DNA from: Mesorhizobium liriopis
GTDB lineage: Bacteria > Pseudomonadota > Alphaproteobacteria > Rhizobiales > Rhizobiaceae
Length of the DNA stretch: 64,000 nucleotides
Reading direction: 5' to 3'
Assembly: GCF_024053505.1 (NCBI RefSeq)
Contig: NZ_JAMXQS010000001.1
Coordinates: forward strand, 62,001-126,000
Positions 1 through 7,207 of this stretch are shown piece by piece. The notes under the pieces were generated by a model. The model was given only the letters and a program-made list of their open reading frames with translations. It was not told the origin of the DNA and ran no database searches. Position 1 is the stretch's first letter. Each line of letters begins with the position of its first letter. Position numbers and translations under genes: made by a program.

Positions 1-684
1 GCCTACCTCGTTGAAAGCCTCGTCCAGCACGATCCAGGGCTCAGTTTTAATCCCGGCCAGTGCCTGACCATAGCCTTGGGCTCGTACCGCTTCAGGGCCA
101 CCCTTGCCCGCCACCATGGCGATGTGGCGATGACCACGTGCAATCAGGTGTTCAGTCGCAGCACGGGCGGCGGCGCGGTTGTCGACATAGATATCGTCGA
201 TCGGAATGGAGCCTGCATGCTTGGCTGAAGACTCCAGCCTCACCACTGGTATGTCGACATCCATCAGCACGCGAAGATCGGTAGCGCGGAGCGAAAAGAA
301 GACGCCGATCACGCCATCAACACGACCCTCCCGCGCCCAATCCAGGAATTGGTGTTCTCGAGCGGGGTCGCCGTCGGTGTTCATCGTAATCACGTCATAC
401 CGCACGTCCTGCGCGATCTTTTGGACGCCGCGCACGAGCGCAGGGTAAAATGGATTGGTAATGTCGGGCACGATGCAGGCGATTGTCATCGTCCGCTGTG
501 TCTTCAGCGCCTGCGCAAAGCGGTTGGGCGTGTAGCCAAGTTCTGCTGCAGCCGTTGTTATTCGTTGCAACGTTTCCACCGGCACAGGCGCCGTGGTCGA
601 ACTATTCAGTGCGATCGACACCATTGCCTGCGAGACGCCTGCGCGCTTAGCGACATCTCTCTGGGTTGGCCTGCGTGTCGGCAA
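1..684 (-). CDS. LacI-family transcriptional regulator (3' end beyond window)
   Basis: DNA-binding sugar-type repressor. The reading frame runs from a TTG at 684 to the window edge without a stop (228 codons), so the C-terminal part is missing. The N-terminus shows the LacI helix-turn-helix (TQRDVAKRAGVSQAMVSIAL, about residues 7-26), then the hinge region (ELGYTPNRFAQAL) and the start of the periplasmic-binding-protein-like core (IACIVPDITNPFY, GVIGVFFS, IYVDNRAAARAATEHL). No ATG or GTG lies in frame upstream before the palindromes at 694-722, so TTG is chosen. The effector sugar cannot be told from this fragment. The operator just upstream suggests autoregulation. Confidence 0.85.
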   Translation of the reverse strand, partial: MPTRRPTQRDVAKRAGVSQAMVSIALNSSTTAPVPVETLQRITTAAAELGYTPNRFAQALKTQRTMTIACIVPDITNPFYPALVRGVQKIAQDVRYDVITMNTDGDPAREHQFLDWAREGRVDGVIGVFFSLRATDLRVLMDVDIPVVRLESSAKHAGSIPIDDIYVDNRAAARAATEHLIARGHRHIAMVAGKGGPEAVRAQGYGQALAGIKTEPWIVLDEAFNEVG

Positions 685-693
685 AACAAATCC

Positions 694-722
694 ACTTATA
701 CGTATAAGTTATACGTATAAGT
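694..722. promoter_or_regulatory. Twin palindromic operator upstream of the LacI gene
   Basis: Two copies of the perfect 12-bp palindrome TTATACGTATAA lie at 696-707 and 709-720, with a 13-bp period. The first extends to the 16-bp perfect palindrome ACTTATACGTATAAGT (694-709). The pair begins 10 bp upstream of the LacI start codon. LacI proteins bind such dyads, so this is probably the regulator's own operator; the binding itself is inferred. Confidence 0.6.
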
Positions 723-816
723 TTCTGCTGTTGCTAGGTCAAGCTGTTGCTTCAGGATCCCAAACAGGCCGCGAACCCTTCCACCTTTCGTGTTTTCCAG
801 GGCTATGAGGAACATC

Positions 817-1041
817 ATGATCGAAGAACAGGTTTCTGTTGCCCTTACTGATCCGAGAAGGGTGCGCGCCGCCGCTCAGCTCACGCGGGAGCAGGTGGCT
901 GAGCGGGCGGGAGTGAGCCAGCAGGACATCAGCGGCCTGTAGTGTGGTACGCGAAACCCAAGTACCGAGACAGTCCACATTCTCGCGGTCGCGTTAGATG
1001 TGACGCATGTCGGCTTACTTAACCCCAGTTCCGAAACTTAG
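817..1041 (+). pseudogene. XRE-family helix-turn-helix regulator, interrupted by a stop codon
   Basis: Reading from ATG 817 (an in-frame ATG also lies at 805) gives a small Cro/CI-type HTH protein: LTREQVAERAGVSQQDIS is the helix-turn-helix. An in-frame TAG at 940-942 falls exactly where HTH_3 domains continue, and the same frame then reads CGTRNPSTETVHILAVALDV, the normal last helix of such domains, to a TAG at 1039-1041. One substitution (for example GAG to TAG) would explain the break. Total length with the stop read through is 74 codons, typical of a single-domain antitoxin-like regulator. Confidence 0.6.
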
Positions 1042-1753
1042 ACCGCCGATTTCATCACCTATGTCCATGGGACAGCGGCATAATTTCATATTCAGTTTCA
1101 AAGGGGTGGCAACGGCCGTTGGACATCAACAAGATATTGATATTGATGAGGTATTCTGCTCCCCTAGGGCGTACCAGTAGCCTCCACGACTTCCCGACTT
1201 TGCTGAGTTTTATGACTTCAATGTCCAACCTTTCCGATAGGGTGGACGACGACTCGGCAAGTTGCGTTGCCTCTTTCCCAGCCGTTGATCTTTTCAAGCC
1301 GGCTCGGTGATCGTAGTCGAACCGAATGATCCTGGCTTTGGTCCAAGTGTGGAAGCCACCGCGATCCTCATTGCACGCGTCAACTGACCAGCCAGTGCGC
1401 GCCGGAGGCCGATATTCTGACTTTCGGCGAACCCGCCTGAATGGTTGGCGAGATGACACCGGAGCACGGGTGAGATCGGTCTGACGTTTCTCTCAAGCCA
1501 CGCCTTGAATAAACCAAGATAGGCACACATATATTGATGGTGCAGCGCGTCCCCGTCAGAGGTTGATGCGCGATTTTCTTCCCTTTCGTCCGACCACGGA
1601 TGTACTGGCGAGTTGAGTGGTGAAGAAGCGCACTTCTCGAAAGAGACAGCTGAGCCGTTGGGTGAGATCCCCAGCGGCTTTTTTGTTGTCCAATTTTCGT
1701 GGCGAGCAGCGTGAAAAGCAGCGCCTCAACCGCCTCTTTGCAGGAGCGCCTCC
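1042..1753. other. Gene-poor stretch, no convincing coding region
   Basis: About 700 bp between the XRE pseudogene and a small ORF. Open frames exist on the minus strand (1055-1459 and 1294-1530) and plus strand (1119-1310), but none shows a recognisable domain, a good ribosome binding site or the codon pattern of neighbouring genes. The stretch ends in a clear intrinsic terminator (1653-1685) preceded by a short hairpin at 1624-1637, so a short plus-strand transcript may end here. It may be a decayed remnant. Confidence 0.4.
1653..1685 (+). terminator. Rho-independent terminator
   Basis: Stem AGCCGTTGGG / CCCAGCGGCT (10 bp with one G-U pair) around the loop TGAGAT(C), followed directly by a run of T. 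It points along the plus strand although no intact plus-strand gene precedes it. Confidence 0.7.
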
Positions 1754-1981
1754 ATGACGAACAAAGCCAAGCCCGATGTTTCCCCCAGCTCAACGCCTGA
1801 GACCGAGCGTGTGCCAAAGGACGGCTCAATGCCGCGCGTGTCCGACACGCTGATCAAGTCTCCCGAGACACCCGATGCGGACTATCATGCCGAGGCATTG
1901 GCGAATGCCGTGGTCGACAATGAAGCAGGTACGAGGCCCGACAGTGAAATCGGTGGTATCGTGCCGCTGAAGCGGAAGTAA
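1754..1981 (+). CDS. Small hypothetical protein
   Basis: 75 residues, hydrophilic, rich in Pro, Ser, Asp and Glu, with no signal peptide or membrane segment. The ATG is preceded by GGAGCG at a good distance, which supports translation. The sequence (begins MTNKAKPDVSPSSTPE, ends GGIVPLKRK) matches no family I recognise. It stands alone between a terminator and the convergent MOSC gene. It looks intrinsically disordered; no function can be proposed. Confidence 0.55.
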   Translation: MTNKAKPDVSPSSTPETERVPKDGSMPRVSDTLIKSPETPDADYHAEALANAVVDNEAGTRPDSEIGGIVPLKRK

Positions 1982-2048
1982 TCTCCGCCTACCCCCAATG
2001 CGAAGCCCGCGCTGAGGTGCATCCGGCATCACGGCATTCCGAGGGTCG

Positions 2049-2591
2049 TCACACGCGTTCGAGTTTGCGGTGTGGTCGAGCGGGCAGGGTGATGGTGATC
2101 GGGTCGCCGACAGCGACATCGCCCCCCGATACGACGATCCCCATGATGCCTGCCTTGCGGATCAAACCGCCCTGTTCGTCGCGGTCGAGAACGGCGGCGG
2201 TGAGGCCGGGCTGGTAGGCGTCGAGCTGGGCGCAGGGGTTGCGCAGGCCTGTGATCTCCACCACTGCACCGTCGCCCAATGAAAGCTGAGTGCCCGTGGG
2301 AAGGCTGAGAAGATCGATTCCGCGCGTCAGCACGTTTTCGCCGATCGTACCGGGGCCGACCCGGAATCCCTTGGTCTGCAGCTTCTCCAGCGTTTCCACG
2401 GCGACAAGATGAATCTGGCGCAGATTGGGCTGGTTCGGGTCGACCTTCCCGCGCGAGCGGTGCTTCACCGTTTTCCCCATATGCGCGTCGCCTTCGACGC
2501 CGAGGCCCTGGAGCAGGCGGATCGCAGACTGTGGTTCCTTGGAAAAGTGATGATTGGGACTGAGCGCCAGGGAGACGATTGTTGCGCTCAT
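2049..2591 (-). CDS. MOSC domain protein at the end of the phn operon
   Basis: 180 residues. MOSC domains occur at the C-terminus of molybdenum cofactor sulfurases and in stand-alone proteins such as YiiM, and are thought to handle sulfur or Moco. Visible features: an N-terminal strand (SATIVSLALSPNHHFSK), GDAHMGKTVKH, the GTIGENVLTRGIDL motif and the conserved cysteine in LRNPCAQLDAYQPGL (Cys120). The ATG at 2591 overlaps the phnN stop in ATGA, so it is translationally coupled to phnN. A longer upstream reading frame exists but lies inside phnN. A link to phosphonate catabolism is only contextual; the substrate is unknown. Confidence 0.85.
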   Translation of the reverse strand: MSATIVSLALSPNHHFSKEPQSAIRLLQGLGVEGDAHMGKTVKHRSRGKVDPNQPNLRQIHLVAVETLEKLQTKGFRVGPGTIGENVLTRGIDLLSLPTGTQLSLGDGAVVEITGLRNPCAQLDAYQPGLTAAVLDRDEQGGLIRKAGIMGIVVSGGDVAVGDPITITLPARPHRKLERV

Positions 2592-3175
2592 GAAGCGAAC
2601 CGCCCCAGCGCGAACGGCTCGGGCGCCCGGTCGGCGGTGAGGCCGCGCAAGAAGGCGACGAACTCGCCGACATGGGTTTCGACCGCGCCGGTGTTGGAAA
2701 TGGTGCAATCGACCGGCAGGTTGGTCATCGCGGCTTCTCGGTCGAGCCGGCGATCCACGGCCACGCCATCCTCGCGGCCTCGGGCGAGAATGCGGCTGCG
2801 CAAGGTTTCGCGCGGGGCTGTGACGAGCACCACGCGGGTCTCGGGAAAACGCGTGCGGGCATCACCGAGAGCGCGGCGCGACAGGTTGCAGATCGCGATG
2901 CGGCGGCCAGCGAGATCGTCGAGCACGAGCCCCGGAATGGCGTAGCTCAGGCCATGAGCGTCCCATGACAGCGCGAAGCGGCCCTGTTCGCGCAAGGTGG
3001 CGAAACGCTCGGGCGGCAAGGTGTCGTGGTCTTCGGCTTCCGAAGGCTGACGGGTGACGATGCGGCGGGGGAAAACGAAGTGATCGTCGTCCTCCAGGGC
3101 CTTCCGCGCGCCTGCGATCAGCGTGTCCTTGCCGGCCCCGCTCGGGCCTACGACGCAAACCAGAATGCCTGCCAT
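2588..3175 (-). CDS. phnN: Ribose 1,5-bisphosphate phosphokinase PhnN
   Basis: Converts ribose 1,5-bisphosphate to PRPP with ATP, the salvage step after C-P lyase. 195 residues (E. coli 185). It has the guanylate-kinase-like fold: Walker A GPSGAGKDT at residues 10-18, RRIVTRQPSEAEDHDTL as the lid/binding segment, and LARGREDGVAVDRRL near the C-terminus. It lies 18 bp downstream of phnM and overlaps the MOSC gene by 4 bp. Cytosolic. Confidence 0.95.
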   Translation of the reverse strand: MAGILVCVVGPSGAGKDTLIAGARKALEDDDHFVFPRRIVTRQPSEAEDHDTLPPERFATLREQGRFALSWDAHGLSYAIPGLVLDDLAGRRIAICNLSRRALGDARTRFPETRVVLVTAPRETLRSRILARGREDGVAVDRRLDREAAMTNLPVDCTISNTGAVETHVGEFVAFLRGLTADRAPEPFALGRFAS

Positions 3176-3193
3176 CGTCTTGTTCTCCTCACT

Positions 3194-4345
3194 TCACGCC
3201 GCGAAACGACCTTCCGTCCACACGCGGCGGACCATGGGTGCCTCGTCGGCCACGGCCACTCGCACCAGATCGGCGCGCTTTCCCACTGCGATCTCGCCGC
3301 GATCGTCGAGCCCGGTCGCCTTAGCAGGCGCGGATGTCACCATGGTGATGGCTTGCGGCAATGTGATCGAGGCGACGCGGCGTGGCAGGTGGAAGGCGGC
3401 GAAGAGCAGGCTCGCCGGCACGTAGTCCGAGGAAAGCACGTCGAGAAGGCCCGCTTCGCCCAGCGTTTCGGCTGCCACATTGCCCGAATGCGAGCCGCCG
3501 CGCACCACGTTCGGCGCGCCCATCATCACGGCCACGCCCGCGCCATGCGAAGCTTCGGCCGCTTCCACCGTGGTCGGGAATTCGGCCACATGCACGCCAT
3601 CCGCGACCGATTCCGCCACATGATCGGCGGTCGCATCGTCATGGCTTGCGAGCACCGCCCCCGCTTTTTCGGCAACCGCCACCAACTGCTTGCGATGGTC
3701 GGCCGCGAAGCGCTCGTGCAGGTCGAGGCGTTTCTGGATGAACTGCTGGATCTCGCTCTCCGACATCGAAGTGCGGCGGGTGTAGAAGCGCCGCCAGGTT
3801 TCCAGATCGCGGAACTGCCGCTGGCCGGGCGTGTGATCCATGAGCGACATCAGGTGCACGGGAAAGCGTGCCACATAGCTTTCCACCTGCTCCACCACAT
3901 CCGGCGAGGCGATCTCGCAGCGCAGGTGGGTGCGATGATCGACGCGCAGACCGCCGATGCGACGCGCCGCATCGAGCGCTTCGGCGAGCGTCACGAGATC
4001 GGCTCCGATGGAGGCTGAGTCGGCATCCGAGCCCGCGCGAAGCGAGTCGAAGACGGTGGTGATGCCCGACGCCGCGATCTGCGCGTCATAGGCTGTCACG
4101 GCCGAGAGCGCATGCCAGCGCACATGCGGGCGCGGCGCGAAATGGCTTTCGAGATGGTCGGTGTGGAGCTCGATCAGGCCAGGCAGGAGATAGTCGCCTT
4201 TGAGGTCGAACCCGCGCTCGGGTGCATCGCCTTCACCCCACTCGACGATGCGGCCGTCTGCCACCGTGACCCAGCCCTTGTCCACCAGGCGGTCGGGCAG
4301 AACGAGAACGGCATTTTCGAGGACGAAGCTTTCGGGCTCAAGCAT
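3194..4345 (-). CDS. phnM: Alpha-D-ribose 1-methylphosphonate 5-triphosphate diphosphatase PhnM
   Basis: Amidohydrolase-superfamily enzyme that removes pyrophosphate from the PhnGHI product before PhnJ acts. 383 residues, matching the family (E. coli 378). The metal-binding motif LPGLIELHTDHLESHF sits at residues 54-69, and later segments include SLMDHTPGQRQF, LASHDDAT and the C-terminal GKRADLVRV typical of amidohydrolases. Its start overlaps the end of phnL by 8 bp. Cytosolic. Confidence 0.95.
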   Translation of the reverse strand: MLEPESFVLENAVLVLPDRLVDKGWVTVADGRIVEWGEGDAPERGFDLKGDYLLPGLIELHTDHLESHFAPRPHVRWHALSAVTAYDAQIAASGITTVFDSLRAGSDADSASIGADLVTLAEALDAARRIGGLRVDHRTHLRCEIASPDVVEQVESYVARFPVHLMSLMDHTPGQRQFRDLETWRRFYTRRTSMSESEIQQFIQKRLDLHERFAADHRKQLVAVAEKAGAVLASHDDATADHVAESVADGVHVAEFPTTVEAAEASHGAGVAVMMGAPNVVRGGSHSGNVAAETLGEAGLLDVLSSDYVPASLLFAAFHLPRRVASITLPQAITMVTSAPAKATGLDDRGEIAVGKRADLVRVAVADEAPMVRRVWTEGRFAA

Positions 4346-5066
4346 GGGTCAATTCTTTCTGGGATGCGCCGGGCTGGGGCGCGAAACGGGACACGTCGAT
4401 CACCCGCGAGGCGACGGCGTCGCGCACGTCCTCGTCGTGGAAGATGCCGAGAATGGCGACGCCTTCTCGCTTCTTCTGTTCGATCAGCTCGACCACCGTC
4501 TGTCGGTTAAGGGCGTCGAGGGATGCGGTCGGCTCGTCGAGAAGCAGAAGCGAGCGCGAGGCGGCCAGGCCCCGCGCGATGTTCACACGCTGCTGCTCGC
4601 CACCGGAAAAGGTCGCAGGCGGCAGGTTCCAGAGCTTTTCGGGCAGGCGCAAAAGCGAAAGCATCTCCCTGGCCTTCTCGCGTGCCTGCTCCTCGCCGCC
4701 GTTTTCACCGCGCGCGGCTTCCGCCACCACGTCCAGCGTGGACACGCGGGGGATCACGCGCAGGAACTGGCTGACATAGCCGATCACACGGGCGCGCAAG
4801 CTCAGGATTTCACGCGGGGAGGCTTGCGTGACATCGACTTCGACGTCGCCGTCCCGCACGAGGATGCGGCCCCCGCTCGCGTGGTAATTGCCGGTGGTCA
4901 TCTTGAGGATCGAGGATTTGCCGATACCTGACGGCCCACCGAGCACCACGCATTCGCCGGCATCGACCTTGAACGAGACATCGCGAACCACGCCGATCTC
5001 GGCCTGATCGCGCAGATGCAGCGTGAAGTTCTTGGAAACGTCTTGAAGTTCGAGAACGGGCGTCAT
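4338..5066 (-). CDS. phnL: Phosphonate C-P lyase ABC-like protein PhnL
   Basis: ATP-binding-cassette-like protein of the C-P lyase complex rather than of the transporter. 242 residues. Walker A GGPSGIGKS (about 43-51), Q-loop YVSQFLRVIPR, signature FSGGEQQRVNIARGL, and Walker B LLLLDEPTASLD are all intact. The start overlaps phnK's stop in ATGA. The C-terminus VIDVSRFAPQPGASQ differs from transporter ATPases. PhnL may couple ATP hydrolysis to complex dynamics or substrate release. Confidence 0.94.
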   Translation of the reverse strand: MTPVLELQDVSKNFTLHLRDQAEIGVVRDVSFKVDAGECVVLGGPSGIGKSSILKMTTGNYHASGGRILVRDGDVEVDVTQASPREILSLRARVIGYVSQFLRVIPRVSTLDVVAEAARGENGGEEQAREKAREMLSLLRLPEKLWNLPPATFSGGEQQRVNIARGLAASRSLLLLDEPTASLDALNRQTVVELIEQKKREGVAILGIFHDEDVRDAVASRVIDVSRFAPQPGASQKELTHA

Positions 5067-5839
5067 GCGGGCAGCACCGAGGAAACGAGGAGCTGGGTAT
5101 AGGCATCCTGCGGGTCGTCCAGCACCTGATCGGTGAGGCCGGTTTCGACCACGCGGCCGCCGCGCATCACCATGGTCCGGTGCGACAGGAGCCGCGCCAC
5201 CGCGAGGTCGTGGGTAACGATGATGACCGCGAGGCCGAGATCGGAAACGAGGCCGCGAATGAGATCGAGCAGGCGCGCCTGCACCGACACATCGAGGCCC
5301 GAGGTCGGTTCGTCCATGAAGACGATGCGCGGATGGGTGACGAGGTTGCGGGCGATCTGGAGGCGCTGGCGCATGCCGCCCGAAAAGCTGCCCGGCATGT
5401 CGTCCACGCGCGCTTCCTCGATCTCGACGCGCGTCAGCCAGTCAATCGCCTTGCCGCGAATCTGCCCGTAATGGCGCTCGCCCACCGCCATCAGCCGCTC
5501 GCCGACATTACCGCCGGCGGAGACGCCCATGCGCAGGCCCTCACGTGCATCCTGCCGGACGAAGCCCCAGTCGGTGCGAAGGAGAAAACGCCGCTCGGCC
5601 TCGGAAAGGCTGGCCAGATCGCGTGTTTCGCCCGTGCGGAAGCGGTAATGAACGGAGCCGGCGGTCGGCTCCAGCTCTGTCGAAAGCAGCGACAGCAAGG
5701 TGGACTTGCCCGAACCGGACTCACCCACCACAGCCAGAACCTCACCTTCGTGCAGGTCGAAGGAGACATCGGTGCAGCCGAGCCGCGCACCATACATCTT
5801 GCGCAAGTGCCGCGCGGAAAGAAGGGACTGGTCGCTCAT
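5063..5839 (-). CDS. phnK: Phosphonate C-P lyase ABC-like protein PhnK
   Basis: ABC-type subunit that binds the PhnGHIJ core complex. 258 residues (E. coli 252). Walker [10 protein letters not shown] (39-47), signature FSGGMRQRLQIARNL, Walker B IVFMDEPTSGLD and the H-loop IIVTHDLAVARLLSHR are present. It resembles oligopeptide ATPases (DppD/F), which is usual for PhnK. It starts 4 bp inside the end of the upstream GNAT gene. Expected in the cytosol as a dimer on the core. Confidence 0.94.
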   Translation of the reverse strand: MSDQSLLSARHLRKMYGARLGCTDVSFDLHEGEVLAVVGESGSGKSTLLSLLSTELEPTAGSVHYRFRTGETRDLASLSEAERRFLLRTDWGFVRQDAREGLRMGVSAGGNVGERLMAVGERHYGQIRGKAIDWLTRVEIEEARVDDMPGSFSGGMRQRLQIARNLVTHPRIVFMDEPTSGLDVSVQARLLDLIRGLVSDLGLAVIIVTHDLAVARLLSHRTMVMRGGRVVETGLTDQVLDDPQDAYTQLLVSSVLPA

Positions 5840-6315
5840 GCGGCGGTCTCCACGGGCAGGGCGGCATCGGGCGGGTCGAGGCGGAAACTGTAGCCGTAAC
5901 GGGTGAACCCAAGGCTTTCATAGAAAGCGTGGGCGTGGGTCGAACGGACGTTGGAGGACAGCACCAGCTTGTAGCAGCCCTTGGCGAAGGCGAGCTTCGC
6001 GGCTTCCCGCATCATCTGTCGTCCGACGCCCCGGCGCTGGAAACGGGACGAGACCACTACGCTTTCCACCATGCCGATCGGCGTTCCCCAATGCGCGATA
6101 TTGTCGATGCGCATCATGCAGAAGGTGCCAGCAGGCTGGCCGTCGACCTCGGCGAGATAAACGGCATAGTCGGGATAGCGCGCGAACGCCTCCATCAGGC
6201 GCTCACCGTCTTCGAGGGAGACCACGCGGCCATCATTGAAGTCGGGCTGCGCGTAGAGCGCGAGCACGGCCGGCAGGTCGGCCTTCTCAGCTTTGCGAAC
6301 GAGGAGCTCAGACAC
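5836..6315 (-). CDS. GNAT N-acetyltransferase inserted between phnJ and phnK
   Basis: 159 residues from a GTG at 6315 preceded by GGGAGG; the longer ATG-initiated reading frame would run into phnJ. The GNAT fold is clear: an N-terminal VRKAEKADLPAVLALY, then VESVVVSSRFQRRGVGRQMM (the acetyl-CoA loop V-x3-RRGVGR) and the C-terminal AHAFYESLGFTRYGYSFRL. The gene overlaps phnJ by 8 bp and phnK by 4 bp, so it is an integral operon member. E. coli PhnO is an aminoalkylphosphonate N-acetyltransferase; this protein may have a similar detoxifying or priming role, but its position differs and orthology is not established. Confidence 0.88.
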   Translation of the reverse strand: MSELLVRKAEKADLPAVLALYAQPDFNDGRVVSLEDGERLMEAFARYPDYAVYLAEVDGQPAGTFCMMRIDNIAHWGTPIGMVESVVVSSRFQRRGVGRQMMREAAKLAFAKGCYKLVLSSNVRSTHAHAFYESLGFTRYGYSFRLDPPDAALPVETAA

Positions 6316-7207
6316 GCGAGTTCCCTCCCGCCGTAATGGCTTCGGGCGCCGTGCCCAGCATTGCGCCGCGATGGCCCTCGCCACGGCGCGTTTCGCAATG
6401 GTCGGTGTCGGAACAGACGAACATGCGCCCCCCGCGATCGTCGAGCACGATCTCGTCGAGATAGACATCATGCGCGTCGCACAGCGCACAGGGTTGTTTG
6501 AACGTCTGCACCGCGAAGGGATGGTCCTCGAAATCGAGGCTCGTCACCTTGGTGTAGGGCGGCACGGCATAGATGCGCTTTTCGCGGCCCGCGCCGAACA
6601 GCTGGAGGGCCGGGCAGTCGTCCATCTTCGGATTGTCGAATTTGGGCGTGGGCGAGGGGTCCATCACGTAACGGCCGTCCACCTCCACCGGATAGGCGTA
6701 GGTCGTGGCGATATGGCCGTGGCGCGCGATGTCCTCGTAGAGCTTCACATGCATCAGCCCGTAATCGGCCAGTGCGTGGAGGCGGCGCGTTTCGGTTTCG
6801 CGTGGCTCGAGAAAGCGCAAGGGCTCGGGGATGGGCACCTGGAAGACGAGCACCTGATCCTCCGTCAACGGTGTTTCCGGGATGCGGTGGCGCGTCTGGA
6901 TGATCGTTGCTTGCGTTGTGGCGGTCGTCGTTTCCACGCCCGCCGTGCGCTCGAAGAACTTGCGGATCGACACGGCATTGGTGGTGTCGTCCGAACCCTG
7001 GTCGATCACTTTGAGCACATCGTCGGCGCCGAGGATCGCCGCCGTCACCTGCACGCCGCCGGTGCCCCAGCCATAGGGCATGGGCATTTCACGGCTAGCG
7101 AAGGGCACCTGATAGCCGGGGATGGCGATGCCTTTGAGGATCGCGCGGCGGATCATCCGCTTGGTGCCTTCGTCGAGATAGGCGAAGTTGTAGCCGGTCT
7201 CGCTCAT
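6308..7207 (-). CDS. phnJ: Carbon-phosphorus lyase radical SAM subunit PhnJ
   Basis: Cleaves the C-P bond of ribosyl 1-phosphonate 5-phosphate using S-adenosylmethionine and a [4Fe-4S] cluster. 299 residues. The four key cysteines are at 240, 243, 265 and 271 (CALC ... FVCSDTDHC), each one residue before the E. coli positions 241/244/266/272. The glycine used as radical site in E. coli (Gly32) corresponds to Gly31 in AIPGYQVPF. The C-terminal tail (about 20 residues) is longer than in E. coli. The start overlaps the phnI stop in ATGA. Confidence 0.97.
   Translation of the reverse strand: MSETGYNFAYLDEGTKRMIRRAILKGIAIPGYQVPFASREMPMPYGWGTGGVQVTAAILGADDVLKVIDQGSDDTTNAVSIRKFFERTAGVETTTATTQATIIQTRHRIPETPLTEDQVLVFQVPIPEPLRFLEPRETETRRLHALADYGLMHVKLYEDIARHGHIATTYAYPVEVDGRYVMDPSPTPKFDNPKMDDCPALQLFGAGREKRIYAVPPYTKVTSLDFEDHPFAVQTFKQPCALCDAHDVYLDEIVLDDRGGRMFVCSDTDHCETRRGEGHRGAMLGTAPEAITAGGNSRV

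Noticed and set aside
1055-1459. A 134-codon minus-strand gene
   Set aside because: No domain, no convincing ribosome binding site and unusual composition; it may be a remnant but cannot be supported.
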